A stretch of 64,000 nucleotides of DNA, taken from positions 2,046,001 through 2,110,000 of the forward strand of contig NZ_VFMK01000001.1 in the NCBI RefSeq assembly GCF_006715025.1, written 5' to 3'. This stretch comes from Serratia fonticola. Lineage in GTDB: Bacteria > Pseudomonadota > Gammaproteobacteria > Enterobacterales > Enterobacteriaceae. Of the stretch, positions 8,490-17,754 are shown piece after piece. The position numbers and the translations under genes are program-made. The notes beneath the pieces were generated by a model, which was not told the DNA's origin, did no database searches, and was given only the letters and a program-made list of their open reading frames with translations. The stretch's first letter is position 1, and every line of letters begins with the position of its first letter.

Positions 8490-10772
8490 TTAGAAACGGG
8501 TGTTCACACTCATAAAGTAGGTGCGGCCCGGTTCGTTATAGGTGGCGGCCCCGGCGCCGTACATATAGGCGTTAGTCGTGGCGTTCCCCGTGGTCTGCGC
8601 GTTACCGGCACGGAACTGACGTTTGTCGAACAGGTTTTCAATCCCCGCGGTCATGCTGACGTTCTTGGTAAACTCATAGGTACCGCTCAGGCCAAAGATA
8701 GCGTAAGGGCTGACTTCACGCTTCTCTGAGCCGGTGACGGGTTCACCTTTGTAGTTGTATTTCTTCGGTTTCTGACGGCCATACCAGGTTGCTGTTGTCT
8801 GCAAGGACAGCTCCTGCGTGGCTTGCCAACTCAGGGTCGAATTGAGGGTGAACTCAGGAATAATCGACAGGTAATCACCGGTGCTCTTGTTCTTGTTTTC
8901 AATCATATAGGTGGCGTTGTTGTTCCAGGCCACGCTTTCGCTAACCGGAATATTCAAGGTGCCTTCCAGCCCTTGGATCACCGCTTTAGGCACGTTCTCC
9001 CAGCGATAAATATCGGTTTTACCGTTGGTGGTGGTGCCTGTAGGGGCATAACCGGCTTCGATCTTGTTGCGGTAATCGTTACGGAAGTAGGTGACACCCG
9101 CCTGCCAGCCTTCGTGATGAAACTCCAGGCCGATCTCTTTGTTGATGCTGGTCTCGGCTTTCAGATCGTCGTTACCGATCAGATAGCAGGCCCCACCACT
9201 GGCGGCACAGCCTTGGCCACGGCTATAAAGCACGTAGTTGCTGTTACTCTGGAACAGGTTTGGCGCTTTGTAGGCGCGGGCAATCCCCATTTTCAGCGTG
9301 AACATCTCCCCCATTTCCTGCGACAGATTCAGCGATGGGCTCCAGTTATTACCCGCTTCGGAATGGTGATCGAAACGCAGGCCCGGCGTCAGCATGGTGG
9401 TGTCTGTCAGCTCGGCATTGTCTTCTGCAAACAAAGAGAAAATATTGGCCGAAGAGTAAGGGCTGCGGTTGGTGGCATCAATACCGGGGATCAGACCACC
9501 TTCGGTCAGTGACTGGGTGGTGGAAGACGGATCTTTCATCTTCTGCTGGTTCCACTCGGTCCCCAGCGTGGCGGTTTGCGGCACCCCCATTTCAAACGGA
9601 ATACTGACCTCACTGTGTGCCAGGAAATCGTCCAGGCGTGTGGTATTGAAATCATTGCTGGCAAAGATCCCCTCGGTACCCCCGGCCAACCCTTCGGCTA
9701 AACGGGTATTACGGGTGCGCTCGAACTGGACATAGTTGGTGGTACTGACGCCGTTGTCCCAGGCACCGCGGTAGTTAAGGGCATAGGTTTCACGGTAAAT
9801 GCGGTTGGTTTCTTTACCGTAGTTGCTTTGTACCAAGGCGTTAGTGTTGGTGTTCTGGGTATCCCCGGCATACAGGTTGCCCTGGCGACCATAAGCATAT
9901 TGGAACTCCAACGACTGTAGATGGGCAAACTCCCAGTGCAGCAGGGCGTCGATGTTTTTGTCGATCACCCCTTCGCGGCCTGCGGGCAGCGTATTGGCAT
10001 AGGAACCGGTACGTTCGGACTGGTGCCCCTGGTTGATATCCCAGGCATCGGCCTGCGTTTTGCTGTAGCCACCGAACAGACGGAAGCTCAGTTGATCGCT
10101 CAAGGGACCGGAGAGGCTGAAGTCGGTACGCTTGGTGGCCCCTTCATCCTTATGCTGCGGAACGTTGAAATAACCGTTCAGCGAGCCATGCAGCTCTTTG
10201 GTGGCTTTTTTCGTGATGATGTTGACCACGCCACCGGCCGCGCCGTTACCATAGCGTGCCGCCGCTGGGCCACGCAGCACTTCGATGCGTTCAATCATAT
10301 CCGGTGGCACCCAGTCGGTATCGCCACGGGTATCACGCTCGCCGCGCCAGCCTTGGCGAACCGAGTTGCGGCTGCTGGCTGGCATGCCGTCAATCAGGAT
10401 CAGGGTATTTTCCGGCCCCATGCCGCGGATGTCGATCTGACGGTTATTACCGCGTTGGCCGCTGGTGGAGTTCCCGGTCAGGTTAACCCCAGGCATGGTG
10501 CGGATCAGTTCGTTGATATCACGTGCTGGAGGGCGTCTTTTGATTTCCTCGGCGGTGATGGTGGACACGCCGGGTGCCTGGAGGTTTTGTTTGGCGGCGG
10601 TAACGACAATGACATCTTCAGAGGCAGTTTCTTTTTTGCTTTTCTCAGGCAGCGCTGCGCTGCCTGAGGTGGGGGTACTTTCTTCCGCATATGCCGTAAG
10701 GGAAAATGCAGACGTGCCTAATCCTAACCCGATGAGTGTGGCTAAAGAATAACGAGATAACTTCCGATTCAT
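8490..10772 (-). CDS. fepA: TonB-dependent ferric enterobactin receptor
   Basis: Outer-membrane beta-barrel that imports ferric enterobactin using TonB energy. The 760-residue protein has a signal peptide (MNRKLSRYSLATLIGLGLG, cleaved near TAYA-EES), a TonB box (DVIVVTAA at about 53), a plug domain nearly identical in places to E. coli FepA (GNSTSGQRGNNRQIDIRG, RNSVRQGWRGERDTRGD, YGNGAAGGVVNIITKK) and a barrel ending in aromatic F (MSVNTRF). It is divergent from fes, with a Fur-box-like site between. Periplasm-facing partner FepB and inner-membrane FepDGC are in the same cluster. Confidence 0.95.
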   Translation of the reverse strand: MNRKLSRYSLATLIGLGLGTSAFSLTAYAEESTPTSGSAALPEKSKKETASEDVIVVTAAKQNLQAPGVSTITAEEIKRRPPARDINELIRTMPGVNLTGNSTSGQRGNNRQIDIRGMGPENTLILIDGMPASSRNSVRQGWRGERDTRGDTDWVPPDMIERIEVLRGPAAARYGNGAAGGVVNIITKKATKELHGSLNGYFNVPQHKDEGATKRTDFSLSGPLSDQLSFRLFGGYSKTQADAWDINQGHQSERTGSYANTLPAGREGVIDKNIDALLHWEFAHLQSLEFQYAYGRQGNLYAGDTQNTNTNALVQSNYGKETNRIYRETYALNYRGAWDNGVSTTNYVQFERTRNTRLAEGLAGGTEGIFASNDFNTTRLDDFLAHSEVSIPFEMGVPQTATLGTEWNQQKMKDPSSTTQSLTEGGLIPGIDATNRSPYSSANIFSLFAEDNAELTDTTMLTPGLRFDHHSEAGNNWSPSLNLSQEMGEMFTLKMGIARAYKAPNLFQSNSNYVLYSRGQGCAASGGACYLIGNDDLKAETSINKEIGLEFHHEGWQAGVTYFRNDYRNKIEAGYAPTGTTTNGKTDIYRWENVPKAVIQGLEGTLNIPVSESVAWNNNATYMIENKNKSTGDYLSIIPEFTLNSTLSWQATQELSLQTTATWYGRQKPKKYNYKGEPVTGSEKREVSPYAIFGLSGTYEFTKNVSMTAGIENLFDKRQFRAGNAQTTGNATTNAYMYGAGAATYNEPGRTYFMSVNTRF

Positions 10773-10844
10773 TTTGAGGTTCCTACCTAACTATCATCCT
10801 CATATGCGGCGCGGTGTGATGGCCAGCAGAAGGATGGTCGGTTG

Positions 10845-10970
10845 TATACCCGTCATACTTCAAGTGATGTCTTGTTAGCTGCTTTCACGCACTCGAATCA
10901 CTTACCGCAGTAAGCTCATCGGGATGTGTTCTGTTGCCGCCGCAATGCTACTCGAATTATTTTGGGTATA
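10845..10970. repeat. palindromic-ended short repeat (TATACCC ... GGGTATA)
   Basis: A 126-base non-coding element bounded by TATACCC and GGGTATA. The ends form an imperfect inverted repeat (TATACCCGTCATACTTCAAG against TATACCCAAAATAATTCGAG read from the other end). Related elements lie at 19966-20081 and, in miniature, at 12519-12560. It sits in the fepA-fes divergent region. I read it as a miniature dispersed element of the Yersinia/Serratia type. Confidence 0.7.
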
Positions 10971-11108
10971 TTTTTTATTGTGTAGTTGAAAAACAGCGGG
11001 CCCCGAGAAACCGGGACTCGCCCGGCCGTGACCTTCCGCTCAATGTTTCGGCATCCATCCCTGTTGAAGAATGCCTGCCCGCTTTACGAGCCTTTACACA
11101 CTATTGCA

Positions 11109-11127
11109 AATGCAAATAATTATCAAT
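11109..11127. promoter_or_regulatory. Fur-box-like site between fepA and fes
   Basis: TGCAAATAATTATCA (11111-11125) matches 12 of 14 informative positions of the 15-base Fur motif TGATAATnATTATCA. It lies in the divergent promoter region of two genes that Fur represses in E. coli. Iron-replete repression is inferred. Confidence 0.7.
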
Positions 11128-11213
11128 AGTATTCGATATACCGTTTGTTTTAGCACGGTACGGCAGCGGAGTCCCGGTAAGCCGCACGGTGTGCTATGCC
11201 AACTACACAATGA

Positions 11214-12575
11214 GTGGGTGTTTTGAAAACTGAACAACAGTCAGAAAGCAGTGCGCTATTAGCGAGTCAACATGCAGGGAGCCATGGCTGGTGGCTGGAC
11301 ATTGCCCGACGTGGGACGCCGTGGGTGGAACCACTGGCTAGTGGGCGCTGGAAAGTCACGTTTTTTTGGCGCGATCCTCAAGGGTGTGAATTTACCTCCG
11401 CCTATCAGCGCGTGTGGATCCATATCAACTGTCTCACCGATCATCACCAATCCTCTCCCCCGCAAAGCCTGCAACGGTTGAGCGGGTCAGATGTCTGGTA
11501 CTGGCAAACCGAGCTGAAAGGTGACTGGCGCGGTAGCTACTGCTTCATTCCTTGTATGGACGATCGTCCGCTCGATCGGCATGAAGAAAATAGCCATGCC
11601 AACATGCACACCACTCGCCACTGGTGGCAGCAGATTTTTGCCCGCTCGACACCGGATCTGCTTAACCCTTATCGTGCCTGGCCCGGCGTTGGTGGGCACT
11701 TCCTGTCCGGCCTGCATATGCCACTGGCTCCTCAACAGCCTGCCTGGCAAGACTTTGACAACTATGCCATCGCCAGCGGCCGTTGCACGCCAGCACCTCC
11801 CGCCCGGCTACAACGTCATATCTGGCATAGCCCGCGTTTAGGCACCACCCGCCAGGTGTGGATCTATTCCACCGGCGAGAGCAGCCCGTCCACTCGGCCA
11901 TTGGCTATCTTGCTGGACGGTCAGTTCTGGGCGCAGCAGATGCCAGTCTGGGATCCGTTGATGCAGTTAACCCGCTGCGGGAAATTACCGGAAGCGGTCT
12001 ATCTGCTGATCGACATCATCGATCTCAAGCACCGTGCGCAGGAACTGACCTGCAACGATGCGTTCTGGCTGGCGGTGCAGGAAGAGTTGCTGCCGCAGTT
12101 GGCCCGTTGGGCACCGCACAGTCGCGAGCCTGCCAATACCGTGGTGGCGGGGCAAAGCTTTGGTGGGTTGGCTTCCCTCTATGCTGGCCTGCGTTGGCCC
12201 GAGCACTTTGGGGCCATCATCAGCCAGTCGGGCTCGTTCTGGTGGCCGCGCCGTGACATGTTGCAGCAGCAAACGGTGCCTGAGGATGCCTGCTGGCTGA
12301 TGCGCCAGATAGAAGCAAAGCGATGGGGAGAGCAGGGCAAACTGAAGGTATTTCTGGAGGCCGGGGTGCATGAAAAGTTGGTTCATCAGGTCAACGATCG
12401 CATGGCAGCCCTGTTAAGCGCTCACGGGCATCAGGTGCAATATCGGGTGGTTGAAGGGGGACACGACGCACTGTGTTGGCGCGGCGGGTTACTGGATGGC
12501 CTACAGGCACACTGGGACAACCGTCGTCTTTCAAACTGCAACCTGCAATCCATAGGGCATACGCAGCCATTTTGA
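11214..12575 (+). CDS. fes: enterochelin esterase
   Basis: Cytoplasmic serine esterase that cleaves the trilactone of imported ferric enterobactin so iron can be released. An N-terminal domain (WRDPQGCEFTSAYQRVW, LKGDWRGSYCFIP) precedes an alpha/beta-hydrolase domain with the nucleophile motif GQSFGGLAS (about residue 310) and the histidine in VEGGHDALCWRGGL. The 453 residues exceed E. coli Fes (400). The C-terminal tail after LDGLQAHWD is encoded by a miniature copy of the local repeat. The start is uncertain: a GTG at 11214 gives the longest frame, a TTG at 11223 is also possible. Confidence 0.92.
   Translation: MGVLKTEQQSESSALLASQHAGSHGWWLDIARRGTPWVEPLASGRWKVTFFWRDPQGCEFTSAYQRVWIHINCLTDHHQSSPPQSLQRLSGSDVWYWQTELKGDWRGSYCFIPCMDDRPLDRHEENSHANMHTTRHWWQQIFARSTPDLLNPYRAWPGVGGHFLSGLHMPLAPQQPAWQDFDNYAIASGRCTPAPPARLQRHIWHSPRLGTTRQVWIYSTGESSPSTRPLAILLDGQFWAQQMPVWDPLMQLTRCGKLPEAVYLLIDIIDLKHRAQELTCNDAFWLAVQEELLPQLARWAPHSREPANTVVAGQSFGGLASLYAGLRWPEHFGAIISQSGSFWWPRRDMLQQQTVPEDACWLMRQIEAKRWGEQGKLKVFLEAGVHEKLVHQVNDRMAALLSAHGHQVQYRVVEGGHDALCWRGGLLDGLQAHWDNRRLSNCNLQSIGHTQPF
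12519..12560. repeat. miniature copy of the TACCC/GGGTA repeat inside the fes 3' end
   Basis: CCGTCGTCTTTCAAACTGCA (12521-12540) matches the left end of the element at 19966, and the next bases (GCAATCCATAGGG) match its right end (GAAATCCACAGGG). The two ends are almost joined, as if the centre were deleted. It supplies the last residues of Fes. Confidence 0.55.
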
Positions 12576-12620
12576 AGAACAGAATAGGCACCTGCCGCCT
12601 TCACGCATAAGGATCTAATC

Positions 12621-12827
12621 ATGGAATTCCTGAATCCGTTCGATGATGACCAGCAAGCTTGCTACATCTTGCGTAATGACGAACAGCTTTACAGCCTGTG
12701 GCCGGATTTCAGTGCCATTCCGCTTGGCTGGGCCTGCGTTTTTGGCCCGGCTTCACGCGAGCAGTGTGTTAACTGGCTGGAACAGTATTGGCAGGATATG
12801 CGACCCGCATCACAGCGCAAGGCGTGA
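12621..12827 (+). CDS. ybdZ: MbtH-like NRPS accessory protein
   Basis: A 68-residue MbtH-family protein that binds and activates the adenylation domain of the adjacent synthetase. The family pattern is clear: NDEQLYSLWPDFSAIPLGW, then the tryptophan-rich end CVNWLEQYWQDMRP. AAGGAT precedes the start. It lies 45 bases after fes and 41 before the entF start, the same order as fes-ybdZ-entF in E. coli. Confidence 0.95.
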   Translation: MEFLNPFDDDQQACYILRNDEQLYSLWPDFSAIPLGWACVFGPASREQCVNWLEQYWQDMRPASQRKA

Positions 12828-12868
12828 GGACGTCGCCGAAGCGATTATCGACAACTGGAGTAAACGTT

Positions 12869-15800
12869 GTGTCAGAAACCTCTATTTTACCCACGGAGCA
12901 ACAGGTCGCGGTAGAACTGCCTTTGGTGGCGGCGCAGCCCGGGATCTGGGTTGCCGACCAGATTTCACCGCAGGGTAATGCTTATGCTGTTGCCCACTAT
13001 ATCGAACTGAACGGCACGGTGAATAAAGATCTTCTGCTACAGGCGATTACGCTAGGCCTGAACGAAGTGGACACTTTGCGTCTACGCTTCATCGAGCGTG
13101 ATGGTGTGCCGATGCAGTGGTATGACGCCGCTATGCCGATCGTGCCGGTGGAATGGGTGGATCTGGTGGACTCAACCGATGCGCAAGCAGCGGCTCACGC
13201 GTTAATGCAGATTGATCTCTCCGCCGAATTACGCGTGAGCAGTGGCAAGCCGCTGTACCGCCATATTTTAATGCGTTTGGCCGATAACCGCTGGTTCTGG
13301 TATCAGCGTTATCATCATCTGGTGGTGGATGGCTTCAGCTTTACCGCCATTGCTCGCCGTATCGCCAATATTTACACCCGGCTGTGCCAGCATGAGCAAC
13401 CTGAACCGACACCGTTCACGCCGTTTAGCGAGGTGGTTGCAGAATATCAGCAATATCAGCAGTCACCGGGCTATCAGCGCGATGCTGATTTCTGGCTCAA
13501 CAAAGCAAGACAACTGCCAACGCCCGCCACGCTTTGCCCGCAGCCTCTGGGGGGGCAGACACCGACGACGCGTATTCACCGGCTGACACAGTACTGCAGT
13601 GCGCAAGATTTTGCGCCGTTAGTCAGCGCTGGCCAACGGCAGCAGCTCAGTGGCGCCGATATGGCAATGGCGCTGATTGCCGTGTGGGTGGCGCGCCTGA
13701 GTGGGCAAGCCCGCTTTAGCGCTGGGTTTATTTTTATGCGTCGCATGGGGTCTGCCGCGCTTTGTGCCAGTGGGCCGGTGATCAACGTGTTGCCGGTGGA
13801 AATGCATGTGGCACCACTGGCAACGTTGGGGGATATTGCCGCGCAAATCAGCCGTGAATTGAAATTTGCTCGCCGTCATCAACGCTATGATGCTGAACAG
13901 ATACAGCGCGATTTGGGGCGGATTGGCGATAGCGAGCCGCTGTATGGCACCGTGTTCAACTTCAAGATGTTCGATTATCAGCTCGACTTTGCCGGTATTC
14001 CGGGCATCACTCACGATCTGGCTTCTGGACCGGTACGCGATTTGGAAATTGCGTTATTCATCGATGAGACGGGTACGCTGAAAATCGAACTGCTGGCCAA
14101 CGCTGAACGCTATCAGCGTGAGGAACTGGCGGAGCACGTGCAGCGCATACCCTTGTTGCTGCGGCAGTTTGCGGCGCAGCCCTGCTTGCCGGTGAGCGAA
14201 GCAGATTTGCTCAGTGAAAAAGATCACGCTCTGTTGGCGCGGGTGAATGACACAGCGTACCCGCTGGCGCCGCAAACGCTTAGCGGTCTGCTGGCCGAGC
14301 AAGCGGAGAAAACACCGCATGCCCCGGCATTGGCCGATGAACGCTATCGGTTCAACTATGGTGAAACCCGCCAACAGGTCAGCGCGTTGGCGCGTAAGCT
14401 GGTGGCACAGGGGGTACAGCCGGGTGATATTGTGGCCGTGGCGCTGCCACGTTCCGTATTTTTGTCGCTGGCCTTGATGGCCATTGTCGAAGCCGGGGCG
14501 GCCTATTTACCCCTGGATACCGGTTATCCGGATGAGCGCCTGAGCATGATGCTGGAGGATGCAGCACCACGCTTGATTATTACCGATGCTTCTCAGCAAT
14601 CCCGCTTTGCCGGGCAGGGGGAGGTGCTGTTGTACGATGCGCCTTTGGCGGTGGACACGGCTGCGGATAGCCATATCCTGGGGCCGACGCCGCATCATCC
14701 GGCCTATATCATCTTCACGTCGGGCTCTACCGGGCGGCCAAAAGGCGTGCTCGTAGGGCATCAGGCCATCGTTAACCGCCTGCTGTGGATGCAGCATCAG
14801 TATCCATTGGCGGCAGACGATGTGGTACTGCAAAAAACTCCGTGCAGCTTTGACGTTTCGGTGTGGGAGTTCTTCTGGCCGCTGATGGTTGGTGCGCAGT
14901 TAGTGATGGCCCCCCCAGAGGCACACCGCGATCCGCAGCAATTGCTAATGCTGATCGATCGTCATCGCGTGACGACCATGCACTTTGTGCCCTCAATGCT
15001 GGCAGCCTTTGTCAGCGCGTTGGATAGCGAAAGCGCGATAGCCGCTTGCCAGTCACTGCGGCAAGTCTTCTGTAGCGGCGAGGCACTGCCAGCAGAACTG
15101 TGCCGCCTGTGGCAGAGCCGCACTCAAGTACCACTACATAATCTGTATGGCCCAACTGAGGCGGCGGTCGATGTAACCTGGCATCCCGCCTATGGCGAGG
15201 CTCTGGCTGCGGTCACCGGTGCTAATGTCCCTATTGGCCTGCCGGTGTGGAATACAGGGTTACGCATTCTGGATGCCCGGCTACGGCCAGTCCCGCCGGG
15301 TGTCGCAGGCGATCTTTATCTGACCGGCGTGCAATTGGCTCACGGTTATCTGGCAAGACCGGATCTGACCGCCAGCCGTTTTGTCGCCGATCCACAGGGC
15401 AACGGTGGCCGGATGTACCGCACTGGCGATGTGGCACGTTGGTTAGCGGATGGTTCGGTGGAGTATCTGGGGCGCAGCGACGATCAGCTGAAAATTCGTG
15501 GTCAGCGTATAGAACTCAGTGAGATTGATCACGCGCTGTTGTCCTTGCCAGGCGTGCGGCAGGCGGTGGCACATGCCCTGGTGCTGGAGGGGACGGTGAC
15601 TGATGCCATGGGCGGTGATGCCCGGCAACTGGTGGGATATCTGGTGCCCCAGCCGGATGTGCAACTGGATAGCGAAGCGTTACGTGCCGCGCTGGCCGAC
15701 CGCCTGCCGTCGCATATGGTGCCCATTGCGCTGGTTGAAATGGCTGAGTTGCCGCTGAGCGCCAACGGTAAGCTCGATCGTAAAGCGTTGCCGCAACCGC

Positions 15801-16816
15801 AAACCGGTATCAGCAAGGCTGGACGCGTCGCTGAGCCGGGGCTGGAGGCTGAGATTGCTGCCGTTTTCGCCCGTTTGCTGCAGCGTGAGCAGGTATTTGC
15901 CGATGACGATTTCTTTGCCTTGGGCGGCCATTCGTTGCTGGCTATGCGCCTGGCGGCAGAATTGCGGCGCGATCTGGGTAAAGCGGTATCGGTAGGACAG
16001 GTGATGGTGGCGTCCAAAGTCGAGCAACTGGCCCAACTGCTGACGGAAGAACGCACCCAGGAAGAAGCTGACCAATGCGGCTTCGACAGTGTGTTACCGC
16101 TGCGTATTACCGAGGGGCCAACCTTGTTCTGCCTGCATCCGGCATCGGGTTTCTCTTGGCAGTTCAGCGTGTTACCGCGCTATATCGATCAGCATTGGTC
16201 GTTGGTGGGGATTCAGTCTCCACGGCCCGATGGCCCGCTAGCGATGGGGGAAGATATGGACCAGGTCTGCGATGCCCATCTGGCGACAGTGTTAGCCGTG
16301 CAACCCCATGGCCCGTATCACTTTATTGGCTACTCATTGGGCGGAACGCTGGCACAGGGCATTGCGGCCCGTTTACAGGCGCGGGGGGAAGAGGTGGCGT
16401 TCCTTGGCTTACTCGACACTTATCCGCCAGAAACCCAGAACTGGGACGTGATGCTGGATGATAACGTGCTGAAAGAAGTGCAGCGTGAACGTGAGCAGTT
16501 CCTGGCGGTGTCGGAAGATACGCTCGATCCGGCGCTGGGTGAAACGCGGGTGGCGATGTTCGATAACATTGAGGCCAACTACGCGGATTCGGTCCGGTTG
16601 TTATCCCATACCCGCACGGCGCATTTTAAAGGGCAGGCGACGCTGTTCGTGGCTAAACGTACCCTACAGGCAGGGATGGACGTGCAGAAAACCTGGGCGG
16701 AATATGTTGATGCGCTACAGGTGTATGAATTGGACTGTGCCCATGTCGATATTGTTTCACCTGCATCGTTTAAAGTGCTTGGCCCATTGTTGAACCGTAT
16801 TTTAAGAGCGCTATAG
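12869..16816 (+). CDS. entF: enterobactin synthetase component F (NRPS)
   Basis: Activates serine, joins it to dihydroxybenzoate from EntB, and cyclises three units into enterobactin. The 1315-residue protein has condensation (HHLVVDG about 149-155), adenylation (FTSGSTGRPKG about 615, LYGPTEAAVDVTWH, YRTGDVARW), carrier (GGHSLLAM, phosphopantetheine Ser about 1022) and thioesterase (GYSLGGT, Ser about 1156) domains. Pocket residues around FDVSVWEFFW and MHFVPSML fit the serine code D-V-W-H. The start is a GTG at 12869 with GGAG 8 bases upstream; earlier codons lack homology. The carrier needs a phosphopantetheinyl transferase, and entD is not in the window. Confidence 0.95.
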   Translation: MSETSILPTEQQVAVELPLVAAQPGIWVADQISPQGNAYAVAHYIELNGTVNKDLLLQAITLGLNEVDTLRLRFIERDGVPMQWYDAAMPIVPVEWVDLVDSTDAQAAAHALMQIDLSAELRVSSGKPLYRHILMRLADNRWFWYQRYHHLVVDGFSFTAIARRIANIYTRLCQHEQPEPTPFTPFSEVVAEYQQYQQSPGYQRDADFWLNKARQLPTPATLCPQPLGGQTPTTRIHRLTQYCSAQDFAPLVSAGQRQQLSGADMAMALIAVWVARLSGQARFSAGFIFMRRMGSAALCASGPVINVLPVEMHVAPLATLGDIAAQISRELKFARRHQRYDAEQIQRDLGRIGDSEPLYGTVFNFKMFDYQLDFAGIPGITHDLASGPVRDLEIALFIDETGTLKIELLANAERYQREELAEHVQRIPLLLRQFAAQPCLPVSEADLLSEKDHALLARVNDTAYPLAPQTLSGLLAEQAEKTPHAPALADERYRFNYGETRQQVSALARKLVAQGVQPGDIVAVALPRSVFLSLALMAIVEAGAAYLPLDTGYPDERLSMMLEDAAPRLIITDASQQSRFAGQGEVLLYDAPLAVDTAADSHILGPTPHHPAYIIFTSGSTGRPKGVLVGHQAIVNRLLWMQHQYPLAADDVVLQKTPCSFDVSVWEFFWPLMVGAQLVMAPPEAHRDPQQLLMLIDRHRVTTMHFVPSMLAAFVSALDSESAIAACQSLRQVFCSGEALPAELCRLWQSRTQVPLHNLYGPTEAAVDVTWHPAYGEALAAVTGANVPIGLPVWNTGLRILDARLRPVPPGVAGDLYLTGVQLAHGYLARPDLTASRFVADPQGNGGRMYRTGDVARWLADGSVEYLGRSDDQLKIRGQRIELSEIDHALLSLPGVRQAVAHALVLEGTVTDAMGGDARQLVGYLVPQPDVQLDSEALRAALADRLPSHMVPIALVEMAELPLSANGKLDRKALPQPQTGISKAGRVAEPGLEAEIAAVFARLLQREQVFADDDFFALGGHSLLAMRLAAELRRDLGKAVSVGQVMVASKVEQLAQLLTEERTQEEADQCGFDSVLPLRITEGPTLFCLHPASGFSWQFSVLPRYIDQHWSLVGIQSPRPDGPLAMGEDMDQVCDAHLATVLAVQPHGPYHFIGYSLGGTLAQGIAARLQARGEEVAFLGLLDTYPPETQNWDVMLDDNVLKEVQREREQFLAVSEDTLDPALGETRVAMFDNIEANYADSVRLLSHTRTAHFKGQATLFVAKRTLQAGMDVQKTWAEYVDALQVYELDCAHVDIVSPASFKVLGPLLNRILRAL

Positions 16817-16932
16817 TCAGCCGCTTCTGACAGACGGTAGAAGCCTACCGGTGGCTGTAGTAATGCCAACCAGTGCTTCCGCCGTCTGGCAGTAAACGAG
16901 CAAAAGATGATGTTTCGCGATAAATAGCGGGT

Positions 16933-16952
16933 AAAAGGCCGCTTGCGGCCCT
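16933..16952 (-). terminator. rho-independent terminator of fepC
   Basis: On the minus strand GGCCGC-AA-GCGGCC is followed by TTTTAC, immediately after the fepC stop. It ends the fepDGC operon and separates it from convergent entF. Confidence 0.8.
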
Positions 16953-16953
16953 G

Positions 16954-17754
16954 TTATTTTCCCAACGGTACCACCAACGGCGTATGAGAGACCGGATCGT
17001 CAATGATCACGCACTTCAACCCGTAAACTTCCTCGATCAGCTCCGGTGTGACAATCGCTTTTGGCGCGCCTTCTGCCACCACCTTGCCGTCGCGCATGGC
17101 GATCAGATGGGTAGCATAGCGGCAGGCATGGTTGAGATCGTGCAATACCACCACCAGGGTATAATGGTTCACCCGGTTCAACTGACGCAGCAGTTCCAGC
17201 AGGTCGATTTGATGGGTGATATCCAGCCAGGTCGTGGGTTCATCCAACAACAACAACGGTGTCTGCTGTGCCAGCACCATGGCGATCCACACCCGCTGGC
17301 GTTGCCCGCCCGACAGGGTATCTACCGGCTGGTCGGCTAACTGGGCCACGCCGGTAGAGCGCATGGCTTGTTCTACCGCGTGTTGATCCTCTTCCCGCCA
17401 GCGGCTGAACAGGCGCTGATGCGGGTAGCGGCCACGGGCAACCAGATCGAATACCGTAATATCGCCCGGCGCAATAGAACTTTGCGGTAGCAGGCCTAAC
17501 TGACGTGCTACTTCTTTCGTCGGATATTCACAGATTTGGCGGCCATTTAGCCAAACCGAACCGGCCTGCGGTTGCATCAGGCGGCTGAGGGTTCGCAGCA
17601 ACGTGGATTTGCCGCAGGCGTTCGGCCCGATAATGACCGTCAGTTCTCCCTGAGGAATCGATACTGAAAGATCGCGTGCGACGATCTTTTTGTCGTAGCT
17701 CAGCGTCAGGTTTTCGGCACGCAGTGGGGCGGCTAACAGGGATTCAGTATTCAT
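16954..17754 (-). CDS. fepC: ferric enterobactin ABC transporter, ATP-binding protein
   Basis: ATPase of the inner-membrane ferric enterobactin importer. The 266-residue protein has Walker A (GPNACGKSTLL), Q-loop (LLPQSS), signature (LSGGQRQRVWIAM) and Walker B (LLLLDEPTTWLD) motifs and the H-loop (VVLHDLNHA). Its start overlaps the fepG stop by four bases; it is the last gene of the operon fepD-fepG-fepC. Confidence 0.94.
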   Translation of the reverse strand: MNTESLLAAPLRAENLTLSYDKKIVARDLSVSIPQGELTVIIGPNACGKSTLLRTLSRLMQPQAGSVWLNGRQICEYPTKEVARQLGLLPQSSIAPGDITVFDLVARGRYPHQRLFSRWREEDQHAVEQAMRSTGVAQLADQPVDTLSGGQRQRVWIAMVLAQQTPLLLLDEPTTWLDITHQIDLLELLRQLNRVNHYTLVVVLHDLNHACRYATHLIAMRDGKVVAEGAPKAIVTPELIEEVYGLKCVIIDDPVSHTPLVVPLGK

